Source of the DNA: Apis mellifera
Taxonomy: Eukaryota > Arthropoda > Insecta > Hymenoptera > Apidae
Direction of reading: 5' to 3'
DNA length: 64,000 bases
Assembly (NCBI RefSeq): GCF_003254395.2
Contig: NC_037641.1
Location: 11,370,501 to 11,434,500 of the forward strand
Part shown: positions 61,926 through 64,000 of the stretch, one piece after another
Numbering within the stretch: the first letter of the stretch is position 1
Layout of the letters: every line of letters begins with the position of its first letter
Position numbers and translations under genes: made by a program
Notes under the pieces: model-generated
Database searches by the model: none
The model's input: only the letters and a program-made list of their open reading frames with translations
What the model was told of the DNA's origin: nothing

Positions 61926-64000
61926 AAAAAAAAAAAAGAAAAATGTGTGGATACTATTCGCTAGTTACCTTTCCCCCAGACGCCATCCCGAGTTCCTTCG
62001 CTCTTTTACGAGTACTTCGTGAGAACGCAACGCAGGAGAAGGGAAGAACGAACGACGAGAGAAAATAAGGAGGAGGAATGGAAAAAAAAATTTAGCATGG
62101 TAAGTAGTAAGTGAATACTTACTTACGTAGAAAAATGAGGGGAAAGGAAAAGGTGGAAGAAGGGTGGAGGACCGGCGTTCACGTTACAATTACCGGATTC
62201 CAGGCGATAGATTCGTCGGGGTTTGGTCCCGCCGCGTACAGATTAAAGGGTGCAACTGCTAAGGCAGGCGACTAGCACACGGGAGCGTGCGACGATGCAT
62301 TCTTATCAATTTCCAAGCGCCCTAACGACCCGAGGCACGCGACGGGTGCCCATTGGTCGAGGCAGGCTCCACCCTTTCGACAGGGAATATATTTTAATAA
62401 TAAATAACGACGATCCGGCTTACTCGGTCTCGCGGTCTCCGCCGGGGAGTCGGAGTCGTCGAGTCGTAGCCACTTAATTAAATCGCCGCGCGAACGTCTT
62501 AATAGGCCCTGGCCACGACTCCGCCAACCTTCGATCTATGCACGCGTTTCGCTTTTACGCGTAGTCACGTTACGAAGGAATGGAAAGGGGAGGCGGGAAA
62601 AATCCAGCCTTTTCAAGCCTCTCCTCCTATCCTACGCGTAGCAAGTATATACGATCGGAACCTCGGCCCGATGAGACGAGAATCCAACGAGTTCCACGAT
62701 TAACCGTGGAAAGGGAAAGGGAAAGGGAAGGAAAAGGCGCGTTTCCATGCAAATTAAGCCCGTTCCTCTCCGCGCTTATTCGCAAGACGAGGACGACGTA
62801 TCCCCCTGCCCTTCCTTTCTCCCCTCTCGGCTTTTCACCCCAAAGCTCGGCCCGTTTCGCGTTTCAGAATCATAAAGATAACCGAATTGCTCCGACTCCG
62901 ACTTTTATTCCGAGGACATATTGCCCGACAATCATTCCGGCATTTGCATAATTATCGAATAAAACCAAGAGAGAGAGAAAGAGAGAGAGAGAAAAGGGAG
63001 GAGGGAGAAGAAACGCCAACCGTCGTGCCCTCGGGGTACTTCTCTCTAATACTCGGTGCCGCGAGTACGACTAATTTCATGCTCTCCACTTTTTCCTCGG
63101 CTGCGAGGGTCGGCGTTTGCCTCTCGTCCACCGCCCACTCCTTATCCACTCCACTTTTTTCTTTCTTTCTTTCTTTCTTTTCTTCTTCTTCTCGACGATC
63201 GTCCCCTTCGCCTCCTCCCTCCTCTCGCTCGATCTCCGTTTCCGCGTCTCGCACGCGCGCGCGTTCCCAGCCGAGACGAGACGAGACGAGACGAGACGAG
63301 ACGAGACCCTCGTTCGTCGCGGCCGATTAGCTTAATTCGGCCCCGGAACGACCAAATTCCTTCTAATTAGAATCGCAACGACCGCCATTCATGCCGCTCT
63401 CTTTACGATCCGCGCCGAGTCGCTTCTTCGATCTTCTCCACGAGCGAACGAACGACTTCCCCTCTCGAAATTAGCCCAGCAATCCTCTTCCATCCTCTAA
63501 CGGGAAAAAAACGTCCATCTTTTTCCATAAAGAGGAACTTTTATGAGGGGAGAAGGGGAGAGAGAGGACAAAGAAAAGAAAAAGAAGAAAGAAAGGAAAC
63601 TTTCTCTCCTCCCGATAAACCAATCGGTGACCTCAGCTTCGCGCATTTTACCGCCAATTTTCCGGAGAGGAGGGGACCGGGGCGAGGACGAATCCCCGAA
63701 GGATTCTCCCCGTTTAACGATCCCCCTCCTCCCTTTCGTCGAGATGTCACCGGGACGATGTTGTAGCGGGAAGAGCACAGCCGAGCGGAAGGAAAAACAA
63801 GCGATTTTCATCGGGAGCAAAGGCGAGAGGAGAGGAGGAAGGTCTCCCCCTCCCCTCTTTCTCGAATTATGCTAAACGGTTTTACTTTGAACTCCCGCGG
63901 AGGCGAGGGACACTTCTTCCCGCGAGCCAACAGGAAAAAAAAAAAAGGAGAAAAGAAAAAAGACAACCGCGGAATCGTGGCGAAAGTTTCGTCGCCGCGG
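61926..64000. other. Intergenic sequence downstream of dac
   Basis: No gene recognised. It contains a symmetrical GTAAGT/ACTTAC cluster at 62100-62126, a repeat-poor GC-rich piece at 62180-62560, GA and TTTC tracts (62970-63000, 63160-63180), a (GACGA)n array at 63273-63306 and A-rich tracts at the end. Open frames on both strands are low complexity. Confidence 0.75.
63273..63306. repeat. (GACGA)n microsatellite
   Basis: Seven GACGA units in intergenic DNA. Confidence 0.95.

Noticed and set aside
62250..63335. Open frames downstream of dac as a neighbouring gene
   Set aside because: All are low complexity, with no conserved motif or convincing splice sites. The next gene, if close, lies beyond 64000.

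Overview
This window is animal nuclear DNA, almost certainly from an insect. Its only recognisable gene is the 3' part of dachshund (dac), on the + strand. The coding exons are short and have consensus GT-AG borders. Joined, they read a Dachshund C-terminal region: two CtBP-type short motifs, an acidic patch, the DachBox-C/coiled-coil domain, a glutamine-rich segment and a short C-terminal tail. The surrounding DNA is GC-rich, shows no obvious CpG depletion and is crowded with microsatellites (GA/CT, GGA, ACG, TTC, TA, GATC). That suits a GC-rich hymenopteran such as a bee, but the order is an inference and the species cannot be told from the sequence.

Layout. Positions 1-10930 are the tail of a large intron; the exons for the N-terminal Ski/Sno-type DachBox-N lie left of the window. 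The exons are E1 10931-11007, E2 12109-12279, E3 14943-15167, E4 27382-27465, E5 50440-50586, E6 51541-51795, E7 57637-57723 and E8 58988-59040 (stop TAG at 59038). The 3' UTR runs to about 60915 or 61925, using AATAAA signals at 60889 and 61903. The rest, to 64000, is intergenic sequence with no gene I can support. About 365 residues of the protein are encoded here. Introns 3 and 4 are very long (about 12.2 and 23.0 kb).

Dachshund is a nuclear transcription cofactor of the retinal determination network (with Eyeless/Pax6, Sine oculis and Eyes absent). It also patterns the proximo-distal axis of legs and acts in the brain. The C-terminal domain in this window is the part linked to Eya interaction and dimerisation.

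Most interesting points: (1) E7 can read through its donor into an open 35-codon extension that ends at a stop followed within 23 bases by AATAAA and a GT-rich element, which suggests an alternative short 3' end; (2) a phase-compatible candidate terminal exon, or 15-nt microexon, lies deep in intron 3 (24872-25056); (3) E2 to E7 are all phase 1-1 and a multiple of three long, so any can be skipped in frame; (4) PRDLS and VLNLS motifs flank the E1/E2 junction; (5) a run of G-tracts lies just past the proximal poly(A) signal. Several repeat-poor islands in the introns are candidate enhancers. I found no tRNA, rRNA, CRISPR array, intact transposon or second protein-coding gene.
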